From Longilinea arvoryzae (GTDB taxonomy: Bacteria; Chloroflexota; Anaerolineae; Anaerolineales; Anaerolineaceae), in assembly GCF_001050235.1 (NCBI RefSeq), contig NZ_DF967972.1, forward strand, positions 278,020 through 342,019: a stretch of DNA of 64,000 nucleotides, written 5' to 3'. Positions within the stretch are counted from its first letter, which is position 1; every line of letters begins with the position of its first letter. This document shows, piece after piece, positions 50,358 to 59,349 of the stretch. The notes under the pieces are model-generated. The model had not been told where the DNA came from. It worked only from the letters and a program-made list of their open reading frames with translations, and searched no databases. The translations under genes and the position numbers were made by a program.

Positions 50358-51098
50358 ATGAAGAAGTTCCTTAAATTCACGCTCTCGATGGCCTTCATCG
50401 CCGCCCTGGTGGCCGGCTATTTTTTGTTCCTGCGGCCCAACCCGGACGGCTCGAGCGGTTCGATCTCGCAGCGCCAGCGCATGATCCTGGCCTACCTCAA
50501 CGATCCCGCCGCGCACGCCGATTGGGTTTTGCCGGCCGGCCAACGCTGCGCGAACGCGCCCTTTCAAATGCCCACGGACGGCTACATCGGCTTCACCTGG
50601 GATGACTCCTTCTCGCCCGGCCACCGCCACACCGGACTGGACATCTTCGGGGGCGACGAACCCGGCCTGACGCCGGTGTATGCCGCCTATGACGGTTATC
50701 TCACCCGCGAGGCGGGCTGGAAATCCACGCTCATCATCCGCGTCCCATCCGACCCGCTGCAGCCGGGCCGCCAGATCTGGACCTACTATACGCACATGGC
50801 CAACCGGCTGGGCGCGGCCACCATTTCCGACCAGTTTCCGCCCGGCACCCAGGAAGTGTTCGTCGAAGCCGGGACGCTGCTGGGCTATCAGGGAAATTAT
50901 TCCGGCGACCCGCTCAACCCGGTCGGCGTGCACCTGCACCTTTCGATCGTAAAAGACACCGGCGCGGGAGGTTTCCTGGACGAACGCGATATCGACAACA
51001 CGCTCGACCCATCGCCCTATTTCGGCATGGCCTTGAACGCCACCGAGAATCCGGACGGCGTGCCGTTGTGTCCGCCGGAAACGCAGGCTCAGCCTTGA
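50358..51098 (+). CDS. M23 (LytM-type) metallopeptidase-like exported protein
   Basis: The 246-residue protein has an N-terminal signal-anchor (MAFIAALVAGYFLFL). Its LytM core contains His91-TGL-Asp95, His146 (YYTHM) and His192/His194 (VHLHLSI), the ligand set of M23 glycyl-glycine endopeptidases. It presumably cleaves peptidoglycan cross-links, or acts as a scaffold as in EnvC-like proteins; the full ligand set favours activity. The start at 50358 is chosen because an ATG at 50346 lies inside the last -10 unit. The SDR-like gene overlaps its stop by a TTGA junction. Confidence 0.85.
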   Translation: MKKFLKFTLSMAFIAALVAGYFLFLRPNPDGSSGSISQRQRMILAYLNDPAAHADWVLPAGQRCANAPFQMPTDGYIGFTWDDSFSPGHRHTGLDIFGGDEPGLTPVYAAYDGYLTREAGWKSTLIIRVPSDPLQPGRQIWTYYTHMANRLGAATISDQFPPGTQEVFVEAGTLLGYQGNYSGDPLNPVGVHLHLSIVKDTGAGGFLDERDIDNTLDPSPYFGMALNATENPDGVPLCPPETQAQP

Positions 51099-51805
51099 AC
51101 ACGGCCCTGGACGGCAAGACGGCGCTGGTGATCGGCGCGGGGCGCTCGCTGGGACGGGCGCTATCCCTTGCGCTTGCCGGCGCGGGCGCGGCCGTGGCCG
51201 CGCAGGACCTTTCACCGGTCGGGCTGGATGCCACAGCGGATGCCGTGCGCGCGGCGGGCGGATCGATTCGCGCCTACTGCGGTGAAACCGGCAAAGGCCT
51301 GCCCGCCGGGGCGCTCATGGACGAAGTGCTGAACGATTTTCAGCGCATCGATCTGTTTTTTCACTGCGCCTGGGCGCATCCAATAGCCGGCCTGCTGGAA
51401 CTGGACGAGTGGGACTGGCAGCGCGCCTTCGAGACCAACGTCACCTCGCCCTACCTGCTGCTCAGGCTGGTCGGCCGGCACATGCAGGATCTGCACGGCG
51501 GCGCGGCGGGCATTTTTGCGGTCGACGCCGCCCGGCCGCCCGTTTTCGCGGCCAGCCAGGCAGCCCGCCTGGCGCTGGTGCGCGCCGCCGCCGCCGAGTT
51601 TTCGGCGTATAATATTTCTGTATTCGCCATCTGTCTGGGGGACCATCAGAGCATCAGCGGTGAGGCTACTGTGCCGCCGGGTGACGAGACATTGGCATTA
51701 GCGCGGGCTGTCCGGTTGGCCCTGCAACTTGCAGGCAGTCCGACATTGCCGCGCCAGATCGTCTACCGGCCCAATGCAGATCCAAAACCTTCCTCCCCGG
51801 AGTGA
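51095..51805 (+). CDS. Short-chain dehydrogenase/reductase-like protein with altered active site
   Basis: The 236-residue protein (TTG start at 51095, or GTG at 51068) keeps the Rossmann glycine loop VIGAGRSLGRALSLAL. The usual catalytic YxxxK is replaced: PPVFAASQAARLALV has Phe where Tyr and Gln where Lys should be. NNAG is also altered (HCAWAHP). It is probably not an active dehydrogenase but may bind NAD(P) or a partner. It overlaps the M23 gene stop and is followed 3 bases later by the AAC(3)-like gene, so all three are co-transcribed. Confidence 0.72.
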   Translation: MNTALDGKTALVIGAGRSLGRALSLALAGAGAAVAAQDLSPVGLDATADAVRAAGGSIRAYCGETGKGLPAGALMDEVLNDFQRIDLFFHCAWAHPIAGLLELDEWDWQRAFETNVTSPYLLLRLVGRHMQDLHGGAAGIFAVDAARPPVFAASQAARLALVRAAAAEFSAYNISVFAICLGDHQSISGEATVPPGDETLALARAVRLALQLAGSPTLPRQIVYRPNADPKPSSPE

Positions 51806-51808
51806 CTC

Positions 51809-52609
51809 ATGCTCTCCTACCGCGACCTGGTGAGTGGATTAAAACAAATCAATCTGGATGCCCATACGCCGGTCATCGCCCATGCTTCGCTTTCCGCCTT
51901 TGGCGAGATACGCGGCGGGGCCGACGCGCTGCTGGGCGCGCTCCTCTCGCAGGTGGGCGGGTTGATGATGCCCACCTTTACCTACACCACCATGATCACG
52001 CCCCAGGAGGGCCCAGCCGAGAATGGCATGGCCTACGGCAGCGGCGAAGACCAGAACCGCATGGCCGAATTCTATTCTCCGGATATGCCCGCCGATCGTC
52101 TGATGGGCGTAACCGCCGAGATGCTGCGCCGGCACACGCAGGCCAGACGATCCACCCACCCCATCCTGTCCTTCAGCGGCCTCAATGTGGACGATGCTCT
52201 GGAAGCGCAAACGCTGGCCGAGCCCCTGGCGCCCATCGAAGCGCTGGCTGACCAGGGTGGTTGGGTGGTGCTGCTGGGGGTGGACCACACCTGCAACACC
52301 AGCCTGCACGTCGCCGAAAAACGCGCCGGGCGCACGCAGTTCATCCGCTGGGCACTCACCCAGGAAGGTGTGCGCGCCTGCCCGGGTTTTCCGGGCTGTT
52401 CGAATGGCTTCGAAGCCATCCAACCCCTGTTGAGCGGCATCACCCGCAGCGTGACGATCGGTTCGGCCGAAGTGCGCGCCATTCCGCTGGTTCCCATGCT
52501 CGATATCGCCGCCGGATGGATCCGCGAAGATCCGCTGGCGCTGTTGTGCAGTTCGCCGGATTGTGAACGCTGCCAGACTATTCGTACCATTACCGCTCCA
52601 ACCCCATAG
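51809..52609 (+). CDS. AAC(3)-type aminoglycoside N-acetyltransferase family protein
   Basis: The 266-residue protein has VIAHASLSAFGEIRGGADALLGALLSQVGGLMMPTFTYTTM (about 22-63), the hallmark of the aminoglycoside 3-N-acetyltransferase/FrbF fold. The later conserved STHPILSFSGL and GWVVLLGVDHTCNTSLHVAE complete it. Members transfer acetyl from acetyl-CoA to amino groups of antibiotics or of natural metabolites. Here it is chromosomal, in a housekeeping operon and without mobile elements, so a metabolic role is as likely as resistance. GGAG stands 8 bases before the ATG. Confidence 0.88.
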   Translation: MLSYRDLVSGLKQINLDAHTPVIAHASLSAFGEIRGGADALLGALLSQVGGLMMPTFTYTTMITPQEGPAENGMAYGSGEDQNRMAEFYSPDMPADRLMGVTAEMLRRHTQARRSTHPILSFSGLNVDDALEAQTLAEPLAPIEALADQGGWVVLLGVDHTCNTSLHVAEKRAGRTQFIRWALTQEGVRACPGFPGCSNGFEAIQPLLSGITRSVTIGSAEVRAIPLVPMLDIAAGWIREDPLALLCSSPDCERCQTIRTITAPTP

Positions 52610-52612
52610 ATC

Positions 52613-53782
52613 ATGACAAACCTACCCAAAAGCTATCTAACTCATCTGGAATGCCCCGAATGCGGCCGGAGGTTCGACGCCGACCAGGTTCAAACCTATT
52701 GCCCCGACTGTCGTTCACCCCTCATGGCGCGCTACGATCTGGCGCGTCTGCGCGGTGATGCCACCCGCGAGCAATTCGGTCAACGCCCACGCGGCATGTG
52801 GCGCTGGGCCGAACTGCTGCCCGTCCGCGACCCGCGCTACCGCCTGACGCTGGGCGAAGGGGACACTCCGCTCCTCCCGCTGGCGCGTACCGGCGCCGCG
52901 CTCGGGATGGACGCCCTGTTCGTCAAAGACGAGGCCCTCAACCCGACCGGCTCGTTCAAAGCGCGCGGGCTGTGCGCCGCGGTCAGCCGCGCGTTGGAAC
53001 TGGGGGTCCGTGAATTCGTCATTCCCACCGCCGGCAACGCCGGCGGGGCGCTGGCGGCCTACGCCGGGCGGGCAGGCGCGCCGGCTCACATCTATATGCC
53101 GGCGGATACACCACGCGCCAATCAGATCGAAGTGCAGGCGGCCGGAGCAGACCTGCACCTGGTGAACGGCCTGATCAACGACGCCGCGCGCGAAGCCGGA
53201 GCCGAGGCCGCCGCCCGGGGCTGGTTCGATGTCTCCACCTTCAAGGAGCCTTACCGCTGCGAAGGCAAGAAAACCATGGGGTTGGAACTGGCCGAAGCCT
53301 TTGGCTGGCGCCTGCCGGACGTGATTCTCTATCCCACGGGCGGGGGCACCGGCCTGGTGGGCATGTGGAAAGCCTTCGCCGAGCTGGAAGCCCTGGGGTG
53401 GATCGGATCGCAGCGCCCGCGCATGGTCAGCGTGCAGGCCGATGGCTGCGCGCCGATCGTACGCGCTTTCCAGCAGGGCGCACCGCGCGCCGAAGCCTGG
53501 CAGAACGCCCATACCCTGGCCTCCGGGCTGCGCGTACCGGCCGTTTTTGCCGACCGGCAGGTGCTGCAGGCCCTACGCGAAAGCAACGGCACGGCCCTGG
53601 CCGTGTCGGATGAAGACATCACCGCCGCCCAGTCCGAGCTGGCGCGCGGCGAGGGTATTTTCGCCGCGCCGGAAGGCGCCGCCACGCTGGCCGGCCTGCA
53701 CCAATTGCGCCAATCGGGTTGGATCGCTGCGCACGAAACCGTGGTGCTGTTCAACACGGGCAGCGGATTGAAATACATCTAG
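52613..53782 (+). CDS. thrC: Threonine synthase
   Basis: The 389-residue PLP enzyme converts O-phosphohomoserine to threonine. It has an N-terminal zinc ribbon (CPECG at 14-18, CPDC at 30-33) and the PLP lysine Lys116 in NPTGSFKARG. The glycine loop PTGGGTGLVG binds the PLP phosphate. It starts right after the AAC(3)-like stop with no Shine-Dalgarno of its own, so it depends on the upstream translation. thrA and thrB are not present in the window. Confidence 0.9.
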   Translation: MTNLPKSYLTHLECPECGRRFDADQVQTYCPDCRSPLMARYDLARLRGDATREQFGQRPRGMWRWAELLPVRDPRYRLTLGEGDTPLLPLARTGAALGMDALFVKDEALNPTGSFKARGLCAAVSRALELGVREFVIPTAGNAGGALAAYAGRAGAPAHIYMPADTPRANQIEVQAAGADLHLVNGLINDAAREAGAEAAARGWFDVSTFKEPYRCEGKKTMGLELAEAFGWRLPDVILYPTGGGTGLVGMWKAFAELEALGWIGSQRPRMVSVQADGCAPIVRAFQQGAPRAEAWQNAHTLASGLRVPAVFADRQVLQALRESNGTALAVSDEDITAAQSELARGEGIFAAPEGAATLAGLHQLRQSGWIAAHETVVLFNTGSGLKYI

Positions 53783-53796
53783 GGGAAAAGGTTTTC

Positions 53797-55368
53797 ATGA
53801 CTGCTCAGGACCGCACTCGCTCCTCGCTGGAACTCCTGCTCGACATCAGCCGTGAACTGGCCACCACGCTGGATATGCACACCGTGCTGGCGCGCGTTCT
53901 CGATCTGTCGGTCGCCAACATCGGAGCCGAACGCGGCAGCCTGATCATCCTGGATGCCAACCAGGAGCCGGTGGACGCCGCCATCGTTGTCGGCGGGCGC
54001 ATGCTGCCGCACACCGTCGAGCAGTTGAAGGGCACGCTTTCGCACGGACTGGCCGGCTGGGTGATGCGCAACCGCACCGCGGTTCTGGTGCCGGATACCA
54101 GCCAGGACGAACGCTGGATGCGCCGCGAGGATGACTCAGCGGAACGCACCGGCGCCAAATCGGCCATGTGCCTGCCGCTCACCGCGCGCGAGAGCATCGT
54201 CGGTGTGCTCACCATCGTTCACCCCGAACCGGGCGTATTCACCGATGAACAACTGGCCCTGCTGCGCGCCATCAGCGACATCGCCGGCATGGCCGTTCAC
54301 AACGCCCAGTTGTATACCTCGCTCGAAAACGCCCACCGCCGCTATCGCGAGTTGTTCGAAGATTCGATCGATCCGATCTTTGTCACCACCCTCAGCGGTC
54401 AAATTCTGGAGGCCAACCGGCAGGCCGCCAACGTCACCGGTTATTCGCTGGAGGATCTTCCCAAACAGGCCGTGCAAGACCTGCATGCCGTGCGCTGGGA
54501 CCGGGTGGGCGCGGGATTCGAACGCCTGGCCGGCAGCCTGACCGTACGCTACGAATCGGAGTTGAGAGTCAGGAACGGCGCCAAACTGCCCGTGGATGTG
54601 TACGCCCGCCGCGTCGAAATCGAAGGCGCGCCGTGTTTGCAGTGGATCCTGCGCGATATTTCGGAACGAAAAGACCTGGACGCGCTGCGTGAAGACCTGA
54701 GCGCCATGATCTATCACGACCTGCGCTCACCACTGGCCAACATGATCTCCAGCCTGGACATTCTGGCCTCGCTGCTGCCCCTCGACGAAAACGACACGCT
54801 CAAATCCGTCTTCCAGATTGCCACGCGTTCGACCGAGCGCATGCAGCGCCTGATCAGTTCGCTGCTGGATATCCACCGGCTGGAGGCCGGACAGTCGATC
54901 GCCAACCGGACCGAGGTGTCCATCGCCAGCCTGGTCGGTGACGCGCTCGATTCCGTGGTGCCCATGGTGGATACCAAGCACCTGAGCGTGACCCAGGAAC
55001 TGGCCCCGGACCTGCCGCCGGCCTTCGTGGATTCGGACATGATCCGGCGTGTGGTGACCAATCTGCTGGACAATGCCAGCAAATTCACGCCCATGAACGG
55101 CGTGCTGCGCATCACCGCCTGCCGGAAAGGCGAGTGGATCGAGGTCGGCGTGTCGGACAGCGGGCCGGGCATTCCGCCCGAGGCGCACGAGGCCATTTTC
55201 AATAAATTTACCCGTCTGCACACCGAGCGCATGCCCAAGGGATTGGGTCTGGGGCTGGCATTCTGCCGCCTCGCGGTGCAGTCACATGGTGGTAAAATCT
55301 GGGTGGAAGACGAGCCGGGTCACGGGAGCCGCTTCCTGTTTACGTTGCCTGTGGCAAAGACGGCCTGA
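53797..55368 (+). CDS. GAF-PAS sensor histidine kinase
   Basis: The 523-residue soluble kinase has a GAF domain (about 20-165), a PAS domain (YRELFEDSIDPIFVTTLSGQILEANRQAANVTGYSLEDL, about 185-225) and an HisKA domain with His307 in MIYHDLRSPLANM. The HATPase domain has the N box NLLDNASKF, G1 DSGPGIP and G2 GLGLGLAF. No transmembrane helix is present, so it senses a cytosolic signal. No response-regulator gene is adjacent. AGGGGAAAAGG precedes the ATG. Confidence 0.95.
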   Translation: MTAQDRTRSSLELLLDISRELATTLDMHTVLARVLDLSVANIGAERGSLIILDANQEPVDAAIVVGGRMLPHTVEQLKGTLSHGLAGWVMRNRTAVLVPDTSQDERWMRREDDSAERTGAKSAMCLPLTARESIVGVLTIVHPEPGVFTDEQLALLRAISDIAGMAVHNAQLYTSLENAHRRYRELFEDSIDPIFVTTLSGQILEANRQAANVTGYSLEDLPKQAVQDLHAVRWDRVGAGFERLAGSLTVRYESELRVRNGAKLPVDVYARRVEIEGAPCLQWILRDISERKDLDALREDLSAMIYHDLRSPLANMISSLDILASLLPLDENDTLKSVFQIATRSTERMQRLISSLLDIHRLEAGQSIANRTEVSIASLVGDALDSVVPMVDTKHLSVTQELAPDLPPAFVDSDMIRRVVTNLLDNASKFTPMNGVLRITACRKGEWIEVGVSDSGPGIPPEAHEAIFNKFTRLHTERMPKGLGLGLAFCRLAVQSHGGKIWVEDEPGHGSRFLFTLPVAKTA

Positions 55369-55395
55369 GGTCGAATTTATCTCTTGAGGATTGGT

Positions 55396-56253
55396 ATGCA
55401 GGAAATCGCTGCTCATGTTTTTATCGAAACTGCTTTTCCCGGCGTTACTTTGGGCGCCATCAACACGCCTCACGGCCTGATCCTGATCGATGCGCCGCTG
55501 CGCGCCGAAGATACGCGCTCGTGGCGGTCGGCGCTGCTCAATTTGAGCGGCGGCGTGGAACGGTTGTTGATCAATCTGGACGCGCACTTCGACCGCACCC
55601 TGGGCGCGCGCGCCATGGACTGCTCCATCGTTTCGCATGAAAAAGTCGCCCAGATTTTTCGCAACCGCCCGATTACCTTTAAAACCCAGGGGGCCGAGAC
55701 CGGCGCGGAGTGGGAACTTTACAATAACCTGGGCAGCATTCGCTGGGCGCCGCCGGAAATCACCTTTACCGAAGAAATGACCATTCACTGGGGCGGCAAC
55801 CCCATTCGCCTGGAGTATCGTCCGGGCGCTTCGGTGGGCGCGCTGTGGCTGAACCTGCCCGAAGAACATGTTTTGTTCATTGGCGATGCCGTCGTACCGG
55901 ACCAACCGCCCTATCTCGCCGGAGCCGACGTGCCTGTCTGGATCGAAACGCTGCGCCGCCTGCTCTCCGAGCAGTTCCAGAACCACACGCTGGTCAGCGG
56001 GCGGGGTGGATTGATCACCCAGGCCCAGGTACGCGCCCAACTGGCCTACCTCGAGCGCGTTCGCCAGCGCATCGATGGGTTGGTGGAGAACGGGGCCAGG
56101 GTCGAGGATACCGAAGCCCTGATCGCCCCCCTGATGCAGGACTTCTCGCCCGCACCCGAACGGCGTCGCCTGTACGAGCAGCGCCTGCGCTGGGGTCTGC
56201 GCCAGTATTTCCTGCGCCGCAGTTATCCGGAGAGCATCGAGATCGAGGAATAG
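55396..56253 (+). CDS. Metallo-beta-lactamase-fold protein with degenerate metal site
   Basis: The 285-residue protein has the MBL fold's strands (GVTLGAINTPHGLILIDAPL and LWLNLPEEHVLFIGDAVV), but the HxHxDH motif reads LDAHFDR, losing two His. The later His (usually PGHTPG) is Ser in PGASVGALWL. Only Asp in IGDAVV is typical. Metal binding is therefore doubtful and the role may be non-enzymatic. It follows the kinase gene by 28 bases, and TTGAGGATT precedes its ATG. A C-terminal helical tail from about residue 215 is unusual. Confidence 0.7.
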   Translation: MQEIAAHVFIETAFPGVTLGAINTPHGLILIDAPLRAEDTRSWRSALLNLSGGVERLLINLDAHFDRTLGARAMDCSIVSHEKVAQIFRNRPITFKTQGAETGAEWELYNNLGSIRWAPPEITFTEEMTIHWGGNPIRLEYRPGASVGALWLNLPEEHVLFIGDAVVPDQPPYLAGADVPVWIETLRRLLSEQFQNHTLVSGRGGLITQAQVRAQLAYLERVRQRIDGLVENGARVEDTEALIAPLMQDFSPAPERRRLYEQRLRWGLRQYFLRRSYPESIEIEE

Positions 56254-56255
56254 GG

Positions 56256-56511
56256 AAAGAAAGCCACAGAAAACACAGAGTTCACTGAGGAAAGAGAAAG
56301 AGTAGAAAAAGAAAGCCACAGAAAACACAGAGGTCACTGAGAAAAGAGAAAAATAAGAAAACAGGAGTGAACACGCTCCTTTTGATTACTTTACTCAATG
56401 GTCTCCGCAGCACCTTTTTTATAAAATCTGTGATGTTCTGCGAAACCAATCTTCTTAATTGGTTCAATTTCTTTTCTCTGTGCTCTCTGTGGTCTCTGTG
56501 GCTTTTCTTTT
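56256..56511. repeat. CACAGAG-family element with a 44-bp direct repeat
   Basis: Copies at 56256-56299 and 56308-56351 differ by two bases in 44 and contain GCCACAGAAAACACAGAG. The right block (56472-56511) reads TTTTCTCTGTGCTCTCTGTG and onward, complementary to the copies. It belongs to the same family as 49276-49425. The central part (56352-56470) is AT-rich without a gene. Confidence 0.75.
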
Positions 56512-56538
56512 CAACCTCAAATAATAAGGACACTTTGG

Positions 56539-57597
56539 ATGACCTATCCTAACTATCAACCGCTCGTCGAGGTCACTCGCGGGCCCATCGTCGAATCGAT
56601 CCATTGCGGCGCGATCGCCGTGGTGGATGTGCACGGCCATGTGGTCGCCAGCGTGGGCGATCCCGAAATCATCACCTACCCGCGTTCCACTACCAAGCCC
56701 GTTCAGGCGCTGCCCTTTGTCGAACTGGGCGGCCCGCAGCACTTCGGCCTGACCGAACGCGAGCTGGCCATCCTGTGCGCATCCCATTCCGGCACCGACG
56801 AGCACTTCCGGGTCGTTTCGGGCATCCAGGCCAAGATTGGCGTCACCGAAAGCGACCTGCTGTGCGGCGTTCACGACCCGCAGGACGAAGCCACCGTCGA
56901 GGCCATGCGCCAGCGCCATGAATTGCCCACCTCCAACCGCCACAACTGCTCGGGCAAGCACACCGGCATGCTGGCCCAGGCCGTCCTGCGCGGGCTTTCG
57001 AAGAAGGAATACATCGACCCCAACCATCCGGTCCAGCAGTTGATCATCAAAACCTTCAGCGAGATGACCGAGATTCCGCGCGAGGATATTCTAATCGGCA
57101 TCGACGGCTGCTCTGCGCCGGTGTTCGCCCTGCCGCTGCGCAACATGGCCATGGCCTTCGCCCGCCTGGCCGGTCCGAGCGAACTGTCGCCCGAACGCGC
57201 CGCAGCCTGCCGCCAGATCACGCATGCCATGATGAGCAACCCGGACATGGTGGCCGGGCCCGGGCGCTTCGACACGATCGCCATGGGTTTGCTTGAAGGG
57301 CGCATGTTCGCCAAAGGCGGCGCCGAAGGTTACCAGGGCATCGGCCTGCTGCCGGACGCTCTGGGCCCGGGCAGCCCCGCGCTGGGCATCACCTTCAAAA
57401 TCGCCGATGGCGATCAGGGTGGGCGCGCCCGCCCGGTGGTGGCCATCGAAATTCTGCGCCAGCTCGGGCTGCTCTCACAGGCCCAGATCGACGAACACCT
57501 GGCCGCGCTGGCTGCCCGGCCCAACACCAACTGGCGCAAATTCATCGTGGGCGAAATTCGGCCGTCCTTCGAGCTGAAATTGAAGCGCACCTGGTAA
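56539..57597 (+). CDS. L-asparaginase of the AnsA/ReAV (class 3) family
   Basis: The 352-residue cytosolic protein matches PF06089. The SxxK pair Ser50/Lys53 in PRSTTKPVQ, SHSGTDEH (about 82-89), and the Cys/Lys centre in NCSGKHTGM with GIDGCSAPV agree with the active site described for the Rhizobium etli enzyme. It would hydrolyse asparagine to aspartate and ammonia. The stop overlaps the next ATG by one base (TAATG), coupling it to the endonuclease gene. Confidence 0.9.
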   Translation: MTYPNYQPLVEVTRGPIVESIHCGAIAVVDVHGHVVASVGDPEIITYPRSTTKPVQALPFVELGGPQHFGLTERELAILCASHSGTDEHFRVVSGIQAKIGVTESDLLCGVHDPQDEATVEAMRQRHELPTSNRHNCSGKHTGMLAQAVLRGLSKKEYIDPNHPVQQLIIKTFSEMTEIPREDILIGIDGCSAPVFALPLRNMAMAFARLAGPSELSPERAAACRQITHAMMSNPDMVAGPGRFDTIAMGLLEGRMFAKGGAEGYQGIGLLPDALGPGSPALGITFKIADGDQGGRARPVVAIEILRQLGLLSQAQIDEHLAALAARPNTNWRKFIVGEIRPSFELKLKRTW

Positions 57598-58301
57598 TGA
57601 ACGCTCCGAAACCCGTCCCGCCCGCCGAAATCCAGCAGCGCGCCGCCGAAGTGCACCGCCGTCTGCTGGCCTTCTACGGCATGCCCGAGTGGCGCGATCC
57701 GCTGCCCGCGCTGGACGAACTGGTTTCGACCATCCTTTCGCAAAACACCAACGACCGCAACCGCGACCTGGCCTTCAACAACCTGCGCGCCCGATTCCCG
57801 ACCTGGGAGGCGGTACGCGACGCCCAACCCGGACAGGTCGTCGAGGCCATCCGCATCGCCGGGCTTGGGAACCAGAAAGGCCCGCGCATCCAGGCCGTGC
57901 TGCGCCAGATCAGCGCGGAACGCGGTTCGTTGGACCTGAGCTTCCTGGCCGACTTGCCGGTCGCCGAAGCCATGGCCTGGCTGACGCGCTTCAACGGCGT
58001 CGGGCCTAAGACGGCCTCCATCGTGCTGGTCTTCTCGCTGGGCAAGCCCGCCTTTCCGGTGGACACGCACATCTACCGCGTCACCGGGCGCATCGGGCTG
58101 CGGCCGGAGAAGATGAGCGTCGAGGATGCGCATTCCTATCTGGCAGCCCAGTTCCCGCCCGCCGAGTACGGCCCGGCGCATTTGAACCTGATCCACCTGG
58201 GGCGCGAGATCTGTCACGCGCGCAAGCCGGATTGTCCCCGATGCCCGCTCAAAGACCTGTGCGATTATTTCCAACGGGCAAGCGCCGCAGTCGGAAGCTG
58301 A
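57597..58301 (+). CDS. nth: Endonuclease III-like DNA glycosylase
   Basis: The 234-residue protein has a helix-hairpin-helix motif with the catalytic Lys (FNGVGPKTASIVLVF), the Asp in FPVDTHIYRVTGRI, and the C-terminal iron-sulfur cluster CHARKPDCPRCPLKDLC (Cx6Cx2Cx5C). It removes oxidised pyrimidines and nicks DNA. It is about 20 residues longer at the N-terminus than E. coli Nth. It overlaps the asparaginase stop. Confidence 0.9.
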   Translation: MNAPKPVPPAEIQQRAAEVHRRLLAFYGMPEWRDPLPALDELVSTILSQNTNDRNRDLAFNNLRARFPTWEAVRDAQPGQVVEAIRIAGLGNQKGPRIQAVLRQISAERGSLDLSFLADLPVAEAMAWLTRFNGVGPKTASIVLVFSLGKPAFPVDTHIYRVTGRIGLRPEKMSVEDAHSYLAAQFPPAEYGPAHLNLIHLGREICHARKPDCPRCPLKDLCDYFQRASAAVGS

Positions 58302-58325
58302 CAGGATCAACCGGATTTTAAACAG

Positions 58326-58362
58326 AAGAGATGCGGTCTACCAAAGATCGCGCCTCTTTTTT
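58326..58362 (+). terminator. Intrinsic terminator after nth
   Basis: AAGAGATGCG (58326-58335) and CGCGCCTCTT (58349-58358) pair with a two-base internal mismatch, followed by T6. Confidence 0.7.
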
Positions 58363-58422
58363 CAGCCTGGGGCCGGAAACCGCCAACCCTGCCCGGCTGC
58401 AATCGTCCTGGTCTTTTTTACG

Positions 58423-59166
58423 TTACAAATCCGCCTCGAGCAGCTCTTCCAGCGAATGGATGATCGCGTCCGGCGGATTTTGCCCAGCCTGGGTGGTCGG
58501 CTCGTTGCGGCTGTTCAACCAGATGACGCGCATTCCCACCGAGCGCGCCCCCACCACGTCCTGTTTATACGTATCGCCGACGAACAGCGCCTCTTCCGGC
58601 TTCCAACCGCCGGCGTCCAGCGCGTATTCGAAAATCCGCGGGTGCGGCTTGAGATAACCGGTTTCGGAGGAGACGATCACCGGGCCGAACAGCCCGCGCA
58701 ATCCCTCGGATTGCAGCAGGCGTTCCAGCAGCGCACCCGGAAGCATCATATTCGATATAATTCCCAGCTTGAAGTTGAGGTTGGTCAATGCGCGCAGCAC
58801 CTTGCCGGCCGCCGGATCGATGCGCATGTATTTCATCGTATCGATGTGCGACAACAGGCGTTCGTATTGATCGCCATTGAGCGCGTGTGAAAAGATCTTC
58901 GGCAGAAGACCGCGCAGGATTTCGCTGCTGCGGGGTACGATCAAACCACCGTTCTCCAGGCTGATGAAACGCTGAAAATAATCGCGCTCGAACACGCCCG
59001 ATAACTCGGCCGGGCCAACGCCCGGGCGCAGGTACGGCGCCAGTAGCGGGTCGACAGCGATGCGCGCCATCCCGTCCCAGTCCAGATATAAATACCGCGG
59101 GTCCAATCCCGGGGTGGGCGTTGCCAGCACATAACCAAAATCGAAGAAAATAACGCGAATTGCCAT
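58423..59166 (-). CDS. HAD-superfamily hydrolase
   Basis: The 247-residue protein has motif I FFDFGYVL (Asp9 nucleophile, Gly in place of the second Asp, as in some HAD phosphatases), motif II LGIISNMM, and motif III PRIFEYALDAGGWKPEEALFVGDTYKQDVVGARSVGM. It is probably a phosphatase on a small molecule. GGAGGGG precedes the ATG. It is convergent with nth. Confidence 0.85.
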   Translation of the reverse strand: MAIRVIFFDFGYVLATPTPGLDPRYLYLDWDGMARIAVDPLLAPYLRPGVGPAELSGVFERDYFQRFISLENGGLIVPRSSEILRGLLPKIFSHALNGDQYERLLSHIDTMKYMRIDPAAGKVLRALTNLNFKLGIISNMMLPGALLERLLQSEGLRGLFGPVIVSSETGYLKPHPRIFEYALDAGGWKPEEALFVGDTYKQDVVGARSVGMRVIWLNSRNEPTTQAGQNPPDAIIHSLEELLEADL

Positions 59167-59349
59167 TCAATCCCCTCCGGATCTGATTTTACACTGAATT
59201 GAGAATCAAAAAGGACAGAATTTAACGCCGACGAAATAAAAGACAACCGGAACCGGCCGGAGAATCAACATAGCGGTCCATTTTTTCAGGGACCCGTATG
59301 AAACGGCTTTTTCTCTCAGGAGCGGCAGCGTTCCAGGCCGCACACCGGA

